DNA of 64,000 bases, from contig CAYGRE010000021.1 in assembly GCA_964352215.1 (NCBI GenBank), positions 1-64,000 of the forward strand. The letters run 5' to 3'. Below the pieces are notes generated by a model. The model was not told where the DNA came from and searched no databases. It saw only the letters and a list, made by a program, of their open reading frames with translations. Source of the stretch: CAWUKT01 sp964352215 (GTDB lineage: Bacteria; Bacteroidota; Bacteroidia; J057; JADKCL01). This document shows, piece by piece, positions 1 through 9,578 of this stretch. Every line of letters starts with the position of its first letter. The stretch's first letter is position 1. Made by a program: the position numbers and the translations under genes.

Positions 1-1
1 C

Positions 2-1495
2 AACACGGATATGGACCGTCCCTGGGAAATACTCTATGGGCCGGATGATATGCTGTGGACAACTGAATTTGGGGGACGGGTAACCAGAACGGATCCTGAT
101 ACTGGCCAAAAAGACACCATTTATACTGCCCCTGACTACTTTGACGGTGATCCGCTGGAGACTTTTCCGGTTTGTCATCAACCCATCATCGGGAGCGGGA
201 CTTTTGGCATGGATCTCCACCCTGATTTTTTGAATCCTGCTTCCGCCTTTATCTATTATCTCTATTCCTACAACAGTGGGACACCCACCGCACCTGCCAC
301 CAAGTTTAAGATTGTCCAACTCGCTTATGATTATATCGGGGATACGATCCTCGTTGCCACAGACCTGGTAAGCGACATTCCCACCTCATACGACCATCTT
401 GGTGGTCGGCTCAAGGTTATCACCCGTGGCGGAACCCCCTATATTTTTCTCAGCATTGGGGACCACGGGATTTCTGAAGACAATAGCCCTTCCTGTTACA
501 ATCCGCAATCTCTCAATCCGAATAACTTTACCCAAGACCCGGACTCCATGAATGGAAAAATCCATCGGTTCAATCTTGATGGCACCATTCCCGCTGACAA
601 CCCCATTCCCGGCAACTCCTTTTGGTCCCGGGGGCATCGAAATCCACAAGGCCTGATATACAATCCGGTAACGGACCTGCTCTATGATACCGAGCATGGA
701 GACCGAACCGACGATGAGGTCAATGTCATCTACAAAGGTATGAATTACGGTTGGAAACAGGTCCGGGGATATCATGGAGACAACAATTACCCCGGAGAGG
801 ATGCCTATATTGCCAATTATACCCCTCATCCTGCCATTCCCAACGATTCGCTGGTCCCTGCACTTTGGTCCTGGTGTGATTCCGTACCACCGGTGACTTC
901 TGCTTATCTGGATTGGTGTACGGTGGCGCCTTCCGGTGGGGAATTCTATGGTATTGGAAGTGGTGGAATCCCCAGCTGGCAGAATAGCCTTCTGGTGGTT
1001 ACACTCAAAGATGGGGCGGTGACTGACCAGCAAGTCTTTCGCATCAAGTTAAGCCTAGACGGTCGCAGTATCGCCCCCTCTACCCCCCAAGCCCCCAATC
1101 CAACCACCTACTTTGGAGCCGACCAGGCGATGAACGGACGCCTGCGGGACATCGCCATTTCACCAAACGGTCTACGGGTGTTCCTCATCAACAATGGAGG
1201 AGGCGGCACCGACAAGATCATTCAATATGCCTACACCGGACCTTTACAAGTGGATGCCCCAGAACAGGATAGACTTGTACTTTCTCCCAATCCCGTCATG
1301 GACATCCTGAGGATTAACGGAACCACTCTGGTCAATTCTATCACAGTGCTGGATATCACCGGAAGGGCAGTTCTCCATAAAAAAGCTTCGCAGATTGAAC
1401 AGATAGCAGTTGATGGGTTACCCAATGGAATGTATATCCTGATCGCTCTGGATCAATATGATCGTACCTTTGTGAGAAGATTTTTAAAACAATAA
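2..1495 (+). CDS. PQQ-dependent sugar dehydrogenase-like protein with T9SS sorting domain (5' truncated)
   Basis: This is an exported soluble-type glucose/sorbosone dehydrogenase (GSDH family), a six-bladed propeller that normally uses PQQ and calcium to oxidise aldose sugars. The frame is open to the left window edge and begins in the middle of the first blade (DRPWEILYGPDD), so the true start and signal peptide lie outside. Family motifs seen are GDHG near residue 155, HRNPQGL near 216, EHGDRTDDEVN and the following GMNYGW. Residues from about 425 form a type A T9SS sorting domain (LSPNPVMD, then GMYILI, ending in RRFLKQ), so the protein is probably released or anchored at the cell surface. 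The substrate cannot be told from sequence. The next gene starts 11 bp downstream. Confidence 0.85.
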   Translation, partial: NTDMDRPWEILYGPDDMLWTTEFGGRVTRTDPDTGQKDTIYTAPDYFDGDPLETFPVCHQPIIGSGTFGMDLHPDFLNPASAFIYYLYSYNSGTPTAPATKFKIVQLAYDYIGDTILVATDLVSDIPTSYDHLGGRLKVITRGGTPYIFLSIGDHGISEDNSPSCYNPQSLNPNNFTQDPDSMNGKIHRFNLDGTIPADNPIPGNSFWSRGHRNPQGLIYNPVTDLLYDTEHGDRTDDEVNVIYKGMNYGWKQVRGYHGDNNYPGEDAYIANYTPHPAIPNDSLVPALWSWCDSVPPVTSAYLDWCTVAPSGGEFYGIGSGGIPSWQNSLLVVTLKDGAVTDQQVFRIKLSLDGRSIAPSTPQAPNPTTYFGADQAMNGRLRDIAISPNGLRVFLINNGGGGTDKIIQYAYTGPLQVDAPEQDRLVLSPNPVMDILRINGTTLVNSITVLDITGRAVLHKKASQIEQIAVDGLPNGMYILIALDQYDRTFVRRFLKQ

Positions 1496-1506
1496 GGCAT
1501 TCTTTA

Positions 1507-2679
1507 ATGGTCACCATCGTTGGCGCCGGTCTCTCCGGTCTACTCACCGGATATCGGCTCAAGCAGGCCGGAATCAAGGTTCAAATTCTGGAAGCGAGAG
1601 AACGGATTGGTGGTAGAATTCACACCATTTATGCCCAGGATGGGACACCTCTGGAAATGGGGGCTACCTGGTTTGGTGCCCAGCACAAAAATCTACTTGG
1701 CTTACTGGATGAGTTGGGACTCCCCTATTTCGAACAGTTTATGAAAGGAAGTGCCTACTTCCAAGCCATGCACAGCGTTCCTCCCGAGCAGTTTGAAATC
1801 CCGGCTCAAGAACCCAGTTACAGGATTGTCGGTGGGACCAGGCAGATCATTGAGAAACTGGCCAGTTATTTTGAGGAAGACGAACTGCTTACGGGTCAGG
1901 AGGTTTCGGAAGTGGTTGAGGTCCAGGCCCCGGATGTCGAGGCATTAAAGGCCGGGGGATCAGAGGCTGAGGGATCAGAGGCTGAGGGATCAGAGGCTGA
2001 GGGATCAGAGGCTGAGGGATCCAGCGGCCAGATATCAGAGAAGGAGGCTTTAATGAGTATCTCCGTTAGAACCAAGGCCAATCGGACATTTGAATCAGAT
2101 CAGGTTGTCTTGTGCCTACCGCCAAAACTGCTTTCCGAAAAGATCATTTTCTCACCAGCATTGCCCAGTTCCTTTTTGGAGATCGCCCGGCATACCCAAA
2201 CCTGGATGGAAGATTCAATTAAAGTAGCACTCGTTTACCGAAGTCCTTTTTGGAAAGAACGAAATCTCTCCGGGACTCTCTTCAGCCATACTGGCCCGAT
2301 GACCGAGTTGTATGATCATAGCAATGCCGAGGGGACGAAATTTGCCCTTTGTGGGTTCATGCATCCCGGGTTCAAGGAACTCAATGCTACCCAGCGTCAG
2401 GCATTTGTGGTGGAGCAACTGAATCAAATCTTTGGCCCGGAAGCCGGGGACTATACAGGGTACTCCGAGATGATCTGGTCGAGGGAAAAGTTTACCTCCA
2501 ATCCGGTCCAATACACACTTGCTCCCCATCAAAACAATGGACATAAGATCTACCAAACGGCTTTGTTCGATGGAAAAGTATGGTTTTCAGGTGCTGAATC
2601 AGCACCTGAATACGGGGGATATATGGATGGAGCGGTCTATTCAGCCAACACGGTGGCTCAAGAGATCATTGGTTTTTAA
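1507..2679 (+). CDS. Flavin amine oxidase (NAD(P)/FAD-dependent oxidoreductase)
   Basis: A 390-residue monoamine-oxidase-type flavoprotein. The N-terminal dinucleotide fold is clear (VGAGLSGLLTGYRLKQAG, then EARERIGGRIHT), as is the C-terminal FAD-binding segment (VWFSGAESAPEYGGYMDGA). There is no signal peptide, so it is probably cytoplasmic. Its amine substrate is unknown. Residues about 151-171 are a GSEAE repeat encoded by a 15-bp minisatellite, placed between two strands of the FAD domain where relatives have a short loop. The ATG at 1507 lies directly before the VTIVGAG strand and is the natural start. The gene converges on cphA with about 10 bp between the stop codons. Confidence 0.88.
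   Translation: MVTIVGAGLSGLLTGYRLKQAGIKVQILEARERIGGRIHTIYAQDGTPLEMGATWFGAQHKNLLGLLDELGLPYFEQFMKGSAYFQAMHSVPPEQFEIPAQEPSYRIVGGTRQIIEKLASYFEEDELLTGQEVSEVVEVQAPDVEALKAGGSEAEGSEAEGSEAEGSEAEGSSGQISEKEALMSISVRTKANRTFESDQVVLCLPPKLLSEKIIFSPALPSSFLEIARHTQTWMEDSIKVALVYRSPFWKERNLSGTLFSHTGPMTELYDHSNAEGTKFALCGFMHPGFKELNATQRQAFVVEQLNQIFGPEAGDYTGYSEMIWSREKFTSNPVQYTLAPHQNNGHKIYQTALFDGKVWFSGAESAPEYGGYMDGAVYSANTVAQEIIGF
1956..2020 (+). repeat. In-frame 15-bp minisatellite, about 4.3 copies
   Basis: Four perfect copies of GGGATCAGAGGCTGA begin at 1956, 1971, 1986 and 2001, followed by a partial fifth copy. They encode repeated GSEAE in the amine oxidase. The GGATCAGA core and the 15-bp period recur in the lactonase gene at 50965-51039. 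Confidence 0.97.
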
Positions 2680-2689
2680 GAGGTCTCAT

Positions 2690-5326
2690 CTAATGGGCGT
2701 CAATCCCATACAATTCATTGGCCTCGTCTTCCTTGAATTTCATCACCAGGTCCAATGCTTCCGGCACCACATCACTGCATACAACAATGAGTGATCCTTT
2801 TTGAGCATTTTCGATGGCGTGGGTGATGGCTTCCTTCTCGGAAGGAATTATGGTCACCTTCTTATTGGGATCTTTTTGGCGAATTCCATCCCTGATCATG
2901 GCGATCAACTCCTCTTCTGTCTTGCCACGGAGATTTTTGTCTTGCCGAATGATCACTTCGTCAAACATATCGGCCGCAATGCCTCCCATGGCCATATTGT
3001 CCTCGGGGCGGCGGTCACCGATGCCGGCAATGATCCCGACTTTGGGAGTGCCGTCCAGGTTGTCTACCATGCTCTTCAAAGCACGCATTCCGGCGGGATT
3101 GTGTGCGTAGTCCAGCATGATCCTGAAGTTCTTGAAATTGAACATATTGAGTCTGCCCGGAGTCTGAGATGCAGAAGGAATAAATGACTCCAGTGCCACT
3201 TTAATATCTTCAATGGAAAACCCTCTGAGATAGCCGGTTAAGACTGCGGGCAATACATTTTGGATCATGAATTGAGCCTTGCCACCAAAGGTCAGAGGGA
3301 CATTGACTGCCTTGATCACTCTGAGCTTCCATTCCCCTCTCAGGATGGTAATAAATCCGTTCTCATAGATGGCTGAAATTCCACCTTCGGCAGCATGTGC
3401 TTTGATGCGTTCGTTGTTCTCGTCCATTGAGAACAGGGCGATATTGCTTTTTACACTGTTGCGCATTTCATACACCAGATCGTCATCGGCATTGAGGATT
3501 GCATGTCCATCCGGCAATACAGTTTCCGGAATTACACCTTTCACTTTGGCCAATTGCTCTATGGTCTGAATGCCCTTCAACCCCAGGTGGTCTGCGGCCA
3601 CGTTGGTCACAATCCCGATGTCACAGTGGTGAAAGCCCAGACCAGCCCGGAGCAGGCCTCCCCTGGCGCATTCAAGAACCGCAAAGTTAATGGTGGGGTC
3701 ACGTAGGACGAATTCGGCACTACCGGGACCGGTACAGTCTCCGGTCTGCAGGAGTCGATTCTGGATGTAGATACCATCTGAAGTGGTATAGCCTACTTTG
3801 AACCCTTTCATTTTGACCATGTGGGCAATGAGGCGGGTAGTAGTTGTTTTTCCATTGGTACCGGTAATCGCCACTATGGGAATGCGGGAATTTGCACCGG
3901 GAGGAAAAAGCATGTCAACGACATGGGCTGCAACATTGCGGGGCAGGCCATTGGTTGGTGCGAGGTGCATTCTGAACCCAGGCCCGGCGTTGACTTCGAG
4001 AATCGCGCCATCTGATTGGTCCAGAGGCACACTGATGTCCTCGGTCATGATATCGATCCCACAGATGTCCAGGCCGATGATCTTAGAGATCCGCTCCGCC
4101 ATAAAGACATTGAAGGGGTGTACGATATCGGTTACATCGGTGGCGGTGCCACCTGTACTCAGGTTGGCAGTATCTTTCAGTTTGAGCATTTCTCCCTCAG
4201 GGAGAATGGTCTCCAGGGTATACTTATGCGCTTCAAGGATGCCCTTGGTCATGTCATCGACCTTGATCATGGTGAGCACTTTTTCGTGGCCATAACCTCT
4301 GCGGGGATCCTCATTGACCTTGTCGATCAACTCCTGGATATTAGATTTTCCGTCTCCGATCACATGGGCCGGTGTCCTCAGAGCAGCTGCAACCAATTTG
4401 TAATTGATCACCAACAAGCGGAAATCCTGACCCACAATGTATTTTTCAACGATAACAGATCTGGAAACCTCCCTGGCGGCTTCAAAAGCGACCACGGCAT
4501 CTTCCCAGTTGTTGATATTAGCGGTGATACCACGCCCGTGATTGCCATTGATAGGTTTGACAACTACCGGGTACCCCACGTAATCGATTGCATCTCTGAG
4601 GCCTCTTTCGGTCCTGACGATATCCCCCTTGGGAATCGGGACTTCCGCCTGCTCCAACAAGTATTTGGTGTCTTCTTTGTCACAGGCGATCTCGACACCA
4701 ATGCTGCTGGTATCACTGGTAACGGTGGCCTGAATCCGCTTTTGATTCGCACCATATCCCAGTTGACAAAGAGAATATTTATTCAGCCTGATCCAGGGAA
4801 TTCCACGGGCTTTGGCTTCCTCCACAATTGAACCTGTACTGGGGCCCAATCTTTCTTTATCCCTCATCTCGCGCATTTCCTGGATGTCATCTTCCAGATT
4901 GTAGTCCTCTCCTGCTACAAGTGCCTCTGCGATGCGCACGGCAGCTTTGGCAGCATATCGTCCTACTTTTTCTTCTTCGTATGAAAAGACCACGTGGTAG
5001 ACACCCTCTTCTCCATAGCCCCTGGTACGGCCAAATCCAGTGTCCATTCCCGCGAGGGTTTGAATCTCAAGGGCAATATGTTCAATTACATGCCCCATCC
5101 AGGTTCCTTCCTGAACCCGGAAAAAGAATCCTCCGGGACGACCTTCAGAGCATCGGTGGGAATACATGGTTGGAAACATGGTGGTTAACCGGTCGTAAAA
5201 CCCTTCTATTTGATTGGTTGGGGAGTTTTCTAATTCCTCCAGGTCCAAGGTCATTACGATGAGGTTGTGCCTTCTTACGGACCAGTAGTTTGGCCCACGC
5301 ATGGCTCTGATTTCCCTGATTCTCAT
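2690..5326 (-). CDS. cphA: Cyanophycin synthetase
   Basis: An 878-residue enzyme that polymerises aspartate and arginine into the storage polymer cyanophycin (multi-L-arginyl-poly-L-aspartate), using ATP. An N-terminal domain is followed by an ATP-grasp module (about 160-480; VVVKPINGNHGRG, VEKYIVGQDFRLLV, ILEVNAGPGFRMH) and a Mur-ligase-like module with P-loop GTNGKTTTT near residue 490, then NVAADHLGLKG and DYAHNPAGMRAL. Length and domain order match the family. It is divergent from the cyanophycinase gene, with a shared 106-bp intergenic region, so the pair forms a complete make-and-degrade module. The polymer would be a cytoplasmic nitrogen reserve. Confidence 0.95.
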   Translation of the reverse strand: MRIREIRAMRGPNYWSVRRHNLIVMTLDLEELENSPTNQIEGFYDRLTTMFPTMYSHRCSEGRPGGFFFRVQEGTWMGHVIEHIALEIQTLAGMDTGFGRTRGYGEEGVYHVVFSYEEEKVGRYAAKAAVRIAEALVAGEDYNLEDDIQEMREMRDKERLGPSTGSIVEEAKARGIPWIRLNKYSLCQLGYGANQKRIQATVTSDTSSIGVEIACDKEDTKYLLEQAEVPIPKGDIVRTERGLRDAIDYVGYPVVVKPINGNHGRGITANINNWEDAVVAFEAAREVSRSVIVEKYIVGQDFRLLVINYKLVAAALRTPAHVIGDGKSNIQELIDKVNEDPRRGYGHEKVLTMIKVDDMTKGILEAHKYTLETILPEGEMLKLKDTANLSTGGTATDVTDIVHPFNVFMAERISKIIGLDICGIDIMTEDISVPLDQSDGAILEVNAGPGFRMHLAPTNGLPRNVAAHVVDMLFPPGANSRIPIVAITGTNGKTTTTRLIAHMVKMKGFKVGYTTSDGIYIQNRLLQTGDCTGPGSAEFVLRDPTINFAVLECARGGLLRAGLGFHHCDIGIVTNVAADHLGLKGIQTIEQLAKVKGVIPETVLPDGHAILNADDDLVYEMRNSVKSNIALFSMDENNERIKAHAAEGGISAIYENGFITILRGEWKLRVIKAVNVPLTFGGKAQFMIQNVLPAVLTGYLRGFSIEDIKVALESFIPSASQTPGRLNMFNFKNFRIMLDYAHNPAGMRALKSMVDNLDGTPKVGIIAGIGDRRPEDNMAMGGIAADMFDEVIIRQDKNLRGKTEEELIAMIRDGIRQKDPNKKVTIIPSEKEAITHAIENAQKGSLIVVCSDVVPEALDLVMKFKEDEANELYGIDAH

Positions 5327-5371
5327 TTTTATATTCTTGTAGACTGATTTGAGAAAAACCTTCTCAGGACC

Positions 5372-5393
5372 AATCTGATGATTTTGTCAGATT
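5372..5393. promoter_or_regulatory. Inverted repeat between cphA and cphB
   Basis: AATCTGA and TCAGATT form a perfect 7-bp inverted repeat separated by 8 bp. It sits just upstream of the candidate cphB -7 box, about 45 bp from the cphA start. It could be an operator for coordinated control of both genes; no known regulator site was matched. Confidence 0.35.
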
Positions 5394-5399
5394 TAATCC

Positions 5400-5407
5400 T
5401 AATTTTG
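5400..5407 (+). promoter_or_regulatory. Candidate Bacteroidota -7 promoter element of cphB
   Basis: TAATTTTG matches the TAnnTTTG consensus and lies 26 bp before the cphB ATG. No TTG element is found at the usual 19-21 bp spacing, so support comes from one box only. Confidence 0.4.
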
Positions 5408-5432
5408 CGCCCCAATAATACTACTTTTCTTT

Positions 5433-6302
5433 ATGACCTCTAGGAACAATATCCAAGGAATCTTAATCCCCATAGGCGGCAACGAAGACAAAGGCTTCGA
5501 AACCAAAGAATCTTATGGGCTTGACTTCATCAATGAAGGTATTTTGTCTCATGTGGTTCGGGAAAGTGGTGGACCAGATTCCAGCATCGTCATCATCCCA
5601 ACTGCTTCAGGCATTCCGGATGAGGTTGGGGAAAATTACCTGAAGGCATTTGGCAAACTGGGATGCTCTGATCTATTCGTAATGGATATTCGGAAACGGG
5701 AAGAGTCTGAAATGCACGACAATATCAGGAGAATCGAAGAAGCAGACTGCATCATGTTCTCCGGAGGTGACCAATCCAAGATTATCGATAAGATTGGTGG
5801 AACGACCATTCATCAGATCCTGCTGGAGCGTTACCGGAAAGAAAAATTTGTGATCGCTGGAACCAGCGCCGGTGCAATGTGCATGTCTTCAGAGATGATC
5901 TCTGGTGGGAGTAGCACTGAGTCTTTGTTCAAGGATGCAGTATCCATGCGCGAGGGAATGGGTTTCATTCCTTCACTGATCATTGACTCCCACTTTATTC
6001 GGAGAGGTCGTTTTGGTCGTTTGGCAGAAGCCGTAGCGAGATTTCCTCGTTTGATTGGCATAGGACTGGCTGAAGATACGGGTGTCATAATTGAAAATGG
6101 AAACGAGTTCCGGGTAATTGGTTCTGGAATGGTTGTCGTATACGATGCCTCTGAATTGATGCACAACAACGAGAAAATCCTGGAAGCAGGTACTCCCATG
6201 ACCATCACCAATCTCAAGGTCCATATTTTAGCAAACAGTGACGAATACAAGATTCAGGAAGCTGAGGTATTCATTCAGCCGGTGGATGCTGATTTTATTT
6301 GA
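5433..6302 (+). CDS. cphB: Cyanophycinase
   Basis: A 289-residue serine peptidase of the S51/cyanophycinase family, which cuts cyanophycin into beta-Asp-Arg dipeptides. The nucleophile elbow GTSAGAMCMS places the catalytic serine at residue 145. MFSGGDQSKI near 108-117 and DSHFIRRGRFGRL near 188-200 are typical of the family. There is no signal peptide, as expected for the intracellular form that mobilises stored polymer. It is divergent from cphA, and a CBS-domain gene follows 93 bp downstream on the same strand. Confidence 0.94.
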   Translation: MTSRNNIQGILIPIGGNEDKGFETKESYGLDFINEGILSHVVRESGGPDSSIVIIPTASGIPDEVGENYLKAFGKLGCSDLFVMDIRKREESEMHDNIRRIEEADCIMFSGGDQSKIIDKIGGTTIHQILLERYRKEKFVIAGTSAGAMCMSSEMISGGSSTESLFKDAVSMREGMGFIPSLIIDSHFIRRGRFGRLAEAVARFPRLIGIGLAEDTGVIIENGNEFRVIGSGMVVVYDASELMHNNEKILEAGTPMTITNLKVHILANSDEYKIQEAEVFIQPVDADFI

Positions 6303-6395
6303 TTCTATTAAAGCTGAGGAATTTCACCCCGAATTATGACAATGGTCAGATTTGAGCTTTTGGTGGCTGCCTAAATTGCCCCTAAACATAAGAAC

Positions 6396-6827
6396 ATGAA
6401 TCCAAATACTCCTATATCTGCCATCATGACCCGCAACCCTGTATCTGTTCAGGAAGATGCGAGCTTGTACGATGTGATTGCCCTTGTCCGTAAACATCAC
6501 ATTCGTCATATCCCTGTCCTCAAAGGAAAAAAGATCACCGGGATCATCTCCAGCAATGATATCAACCGTCTGACTTTTGGTGGCTTATTCGACAACCAGG
6601 ATGGAATTGATGACAGCATCATCAATATGATGAGCGTTCCTCAGGTAATGACTTCACATCCAAAAGTGGTCCAGCCAGGTGATTTCATTCGTGACGTCGC
6701 TGAAATACTGGCAGCGGGTGAGTACCACAGTCTGCCGGTCGAAGAAAACGGAAAATGCGTTGGGATCGTTACCACTACGGACCTGATCAAATATATGATC
6801 AACGAGTTCAAGTCTGTCTCTGGTTAA
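6396..6827 (+). CDS. CBS-domain protein
   Basis: A 143-residue protein made of two CBS motifs (about 8-60 and 80-140; IMTRNPVSVQEDASLYDV, then VMTSHPKVVQPGDFI and GIVTTTDLIKYM). Tandem CBS pairs bind adenine nucleotides and sense energy state. Here the pair stands alone with no attached enzyme domain. Its place next to cphA/cphB suggests, but does not prove, a link to nitrogen-storage control. A strong hairpin follows 38 bp after the stop. Confidence 0.88.
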   Translation: MNPNTPISAIMTRNPVSVQEDASLYDVIALVRKHHIRHIPVLKGKKITGIISSNDINRLTFGGLFDNQDGIDDSIINMMSVPQVMTSHPKVVQPGDFIRDVAEILAAGEYHSLPVEENGKCVGIVTTTDLIKYMINEFKSVSG

Positions 6828-6865
6828 GAATTTCCCTTCATTCAGAGCAATAATTTAATAACCCT

Positions 6866-6895
6866 CGCCCGGATGCCAGTTTTGGTGTCCGGGCG
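6866..6895 (+). terminator. Hairpin, probable terminator after the CBS gene
   Basis: CGCCCGGATGCCA pairs with TGGTGTCCGGGCG: a 13-bp stem with two G-U pairs and a GTTT loop. The following AATGGTTTT is only weakly T-rich, so termination is likely but not classical. Confidence 0.55.
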
Positions 6896-7028
6896 AATGG
6901 TTTTAGAGGAATAAAACCGTTCATGGCCACTCATTACCCGGAACGGTGGCGATCTCATACCGTTGGGGAGGGAAAATGAAATTGCAAACGCCTTCCATGC
7001 TATCTTGAGGAAAATTGCTTACCTCCTC

Positions 7029-9578
7029 ATGATGAATCGACTCCTGACTACTACTTTTCTTTGTCTGCTATTCTCTATCAGTTTGAATGGGCAGATGGTG
7101 ACCATCCCGGATGCCAACTTCGTCACTTTCCTGCAACAGAACTACCCCAGTTGTATGTCGGGCAGTCAGATGGATACCACCTGTGGTGATATTGTAAATG
7201 ACCCGACCGTTGATGTATCTAATAAGAGCATCAGCAATCTGGATGGGATTCAATATTTTGACAACCTGGCTTTGCTTTTTGCAGGAGGCAACCAGTTGAC
7301 TTCACTACCAAGTTTGCCAAGTACCCTGATCAATCTTTCCGTGTATGGCAATCAACTTACCTCCTTGCCGCCACTACCGGCCGGGCTCTTAATCCTCGAT
7401 GTCAATGTCAATCAAATCACCGCATTACCCAACCCTCTCCCACCAGGTCTACAAAAGCTTTCGGCTGGAGCAAATCCTCTCACCGCATTTCCTCCATTGC
7501 CCAATACCCTTACCAACCTGGATGTCCAGCAGTCATTCAGTCCTACGTATCCCACACTCCCCAATCCACTGCCACCAAATTTGACCCTGCTTTTTTGTGG
7601 AGGTGGTCCGGCATTTACCACTATCCCCCCGTTTCCACCTACTCTGGAGACTCTCGGAATTACCAATGCTCCGACTTCTACCCTTCCCCCTTTGCCGAAT
7701 TCTTTGAAAGCACTTTTACTCACCCAGTGTCAGTTCAATGCAGTTCCCACTTTGCCTCCAAACCTGGAGCAATTCCACTTTGTGACTCAACCGGCAACCA
7801 CCATGCCGGTACTCCCGAATTCTATTAAGACACTGATCATTTCCTACGTGTCCATTACCTCGATGCCCAATTTACCCAACAGTGTTGGCTACCTGGGGAT
7901 TGACCATACAGATATGACAACTCTGCCTCCAATTCCTGCGTCCTGCTATTACATGGATATCCCGGACAACGACCTGATTGGATTGCCTCCGCTTCCCCCG
8001 AACCTGATTGTATTTGATTGCTCAAACAACCAAATTAATTGCTTCCCGACTTTCCCCAATTCTATCAATGGATGGGACTTAACCGGGAACCCTTTCACCT
8101 GTGTTCCAAACTACGTTTCCTCCATGCCTTCCACGGTGACGAGTTATCCATTGTGCCTCCCCAACAATGCCAATGGTTGTGCAGCGGCCGAAGGAGTTGC
8201 AGGGCAGGTTTTTGACGACCTCAATTCCAATTGTGGTCTGGATACGGGTGATATCTTGTTGCGCAATGTTCCTTTGAATGTCTATGATTCAGGTAACAAC
8301 CTGGTTGGCACCACCACCTCTGCCTATGGGGTCTACCAGTTTTCTCCTGGCAATGGTACATTCCGGGTGGAACTGGATACGGCCAATAAACCCTATTCAT
8401 TCAGTTGCCCCAATCCGGGACTTGATTCAACCGTAACCCTTTCCGGAACAACTCCTCTGATTACTGATGTCGATTTCGAAGTAGAATGTGGCACCGGATT
8501 CGATGTGGCTGCCCAATCTGTGGTCCCAACCGGATTTGTATTTCCAGGGCAGAGCCACCAACTCCGCGTCCGTGCCGGTGATGCCTCCAACTGGTACAAC
8601 CTGAGTTGTGCCACTGGAGTGGCTGGTACTGTAACGGTGACGGTAACCGGACCGGTCGCATATCTCTCACCGATGAATGGTGCATTGACACCAACTGTCA
8701 ATGGCAATATCTATTCCTATACGATCACTGACTTCGGCACCGTCAACCCCGGCTCCGATTTCGGTCTTGTTTTCCAGACCGATACCACCGCCCAAGCCGG
8801 AGACAATATATGTGTTACGGTAGATGTCACTCCTACCACTGGTGATATCAACCCCGCCAACAATTCTTTCCAGTTCTGCTACCAGGTGGTGAATTCCTAT
8901 GACCCTAACAAGAAGGATGTCTACCCCAGTTCGGTATTGCCCGGCTATGATGATTGGTTGAACTATACGATTCATTTCCAGAATACAGGCAATGCCCCTG
9001 CCTTCAATATCCGCTTGGTGGATACCCTGGACAGCCGATTGGATTTAAGCACCTTTGAAGTAATTGATTACAGTCATCCCAATGAAGTCGGTTTGCATTA
9101 TGACCAATTGACGGTTCGCTTCAACAATATCATGCTTCCGGACAGCACTTCTGACCTCGAAGGTTCCCAGGGCTATTTCAGCTTTCGCATCAAGCCTTTG
9201 GTAGGGTTGCAAGAGGGTGAATCTCTCCCCAACCGGGCTGCGATTTACTTTGACTTCAACGACCCTATCATCACCAATACTGCGGAAACGGTATTCCATA
9301 CCCCTACCGGAGTTGGTTCCGCCTGGGTGAATTCACTCGGGATGCGGGTATACCCCAATCCAAGCCAAGGAATGGTACAGGTTGAACTGCTCGACCAACG
9401 AAACGGTGCTCCCACCACCATCCGCGTTTATGATGGCACTGGTCGGATCGTCTTGCTAAGAACCGGTCGGAGTGAGAAAAAGTTCGAACTGAATCTGAAT
9501 GACCAACCAGCAGGAATCTACCAATTGGAAGTCATCAATGGTGAGAGGCGTGCACTCAGAAAAATCGTCAAGATGTAG
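7029..9578 (+). CDS. Secreted LPX-type leucine-rich-repeat protein with T9SS sorting domain
   Basis: An exported surface protein of 849 residues. The ATG at 7029 (or 7032) begins a clear signal peptide ending near SLNGQ; an upstream TTG in frame would add a non-signal extension. Residues about 70-370 are short leucine-rich repeats of the LPxLP type (NQLTSLP, LPPLPAGL), as in the YopM/IpaH class. Next come an SdrD-B-like segment near 390 (GQVFDDLNSNCGLD), a conserved-repeat domain from about 622 (SYDPNKKDVYP) and a type A T9SS sorting domain from about 771 (YPNPSQGMVQV, ending in RKIVKM). It may bind protein or polysaccharide outside the cell; the ligand is unknown. The stop codon lies inside a tandem repeat. 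Confidence 0.85.
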   Translation: MMNRLLTTTFLCLLFSISLNGQMVTIPDANFVTFLQQNYPSCMSGSQMDTTCGDIVNDPTVDVSNKSISNLDGIQYFDNLALLFAGGNQLTSLPSLPSTLINLSVYGNQLTSLPPLPAGLLILDVNVNQITALPNPLPPGLQKLSAGANPLTAFPPLPNTLTNLDVQQSFSPTYPTLPNPLPPNLTLLFCGGGPAFTTIPPFPPTLETLGITNAPTSTLPPLPNSLKALLLTQCQFNAVPTLPPNLEQFHFVTQPATTMPVLPNSIKTLIISYVSITSMPNLPNSVGYLGIDHTDMTTLPPIPASCYYMDIPDNDLIGLPPLPPNLIVFDCSNNQINCFPTFPNSINGWDLTGNPFTCVPNYVSSMPSTVTSYPLCLPNNANGCAAAEGVAGQVFDDLNSNCGLDTGDILLRNVPLNVYDSGNNLVGTTTSAYGVYQFSPGNGTFRVELDTANKPYSFSCPNPGLDSTVTLSGTTPLITDVDFEVECGTGFDVAAQSVVPTGFVFPGQSHQLRVRAGDASNWYNLSCATGVAGTVTVTVTGPVAYLSPMNGALTPTVNGNIYSYTITDFGTVNPGSDFGLVFQTDTTAQAGDNICVTVDVTPTTGDINPANNSFQFCYQVVNSYDPNKKDVYPSSVLPGYDDWLNYTIHFQNTGNAPAFNIRLVDTLDSRLDLSTFEVIDYSHPNEVGLHYDQLTVRFNNIMLPDSTSDLEGSQGYFSFRIKPLVGLQEGESLPNRAAIYFDFNDPIITNTAETVFHTPTGVGSAWVNSLGMRVYPNPSQGMVQVELLDQRNGAPTTIRVYDGTGRIVLLRTGRSEKKFELNLNDQPAGIYQLEVINGERRALRKIVKM

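Noticed and set aside
4016..4831. A 271-codon plus-strand open frame inside cphA
   Set aside because: It is opposite to a well-supported synthetase and shows no recognisable protein pattern.
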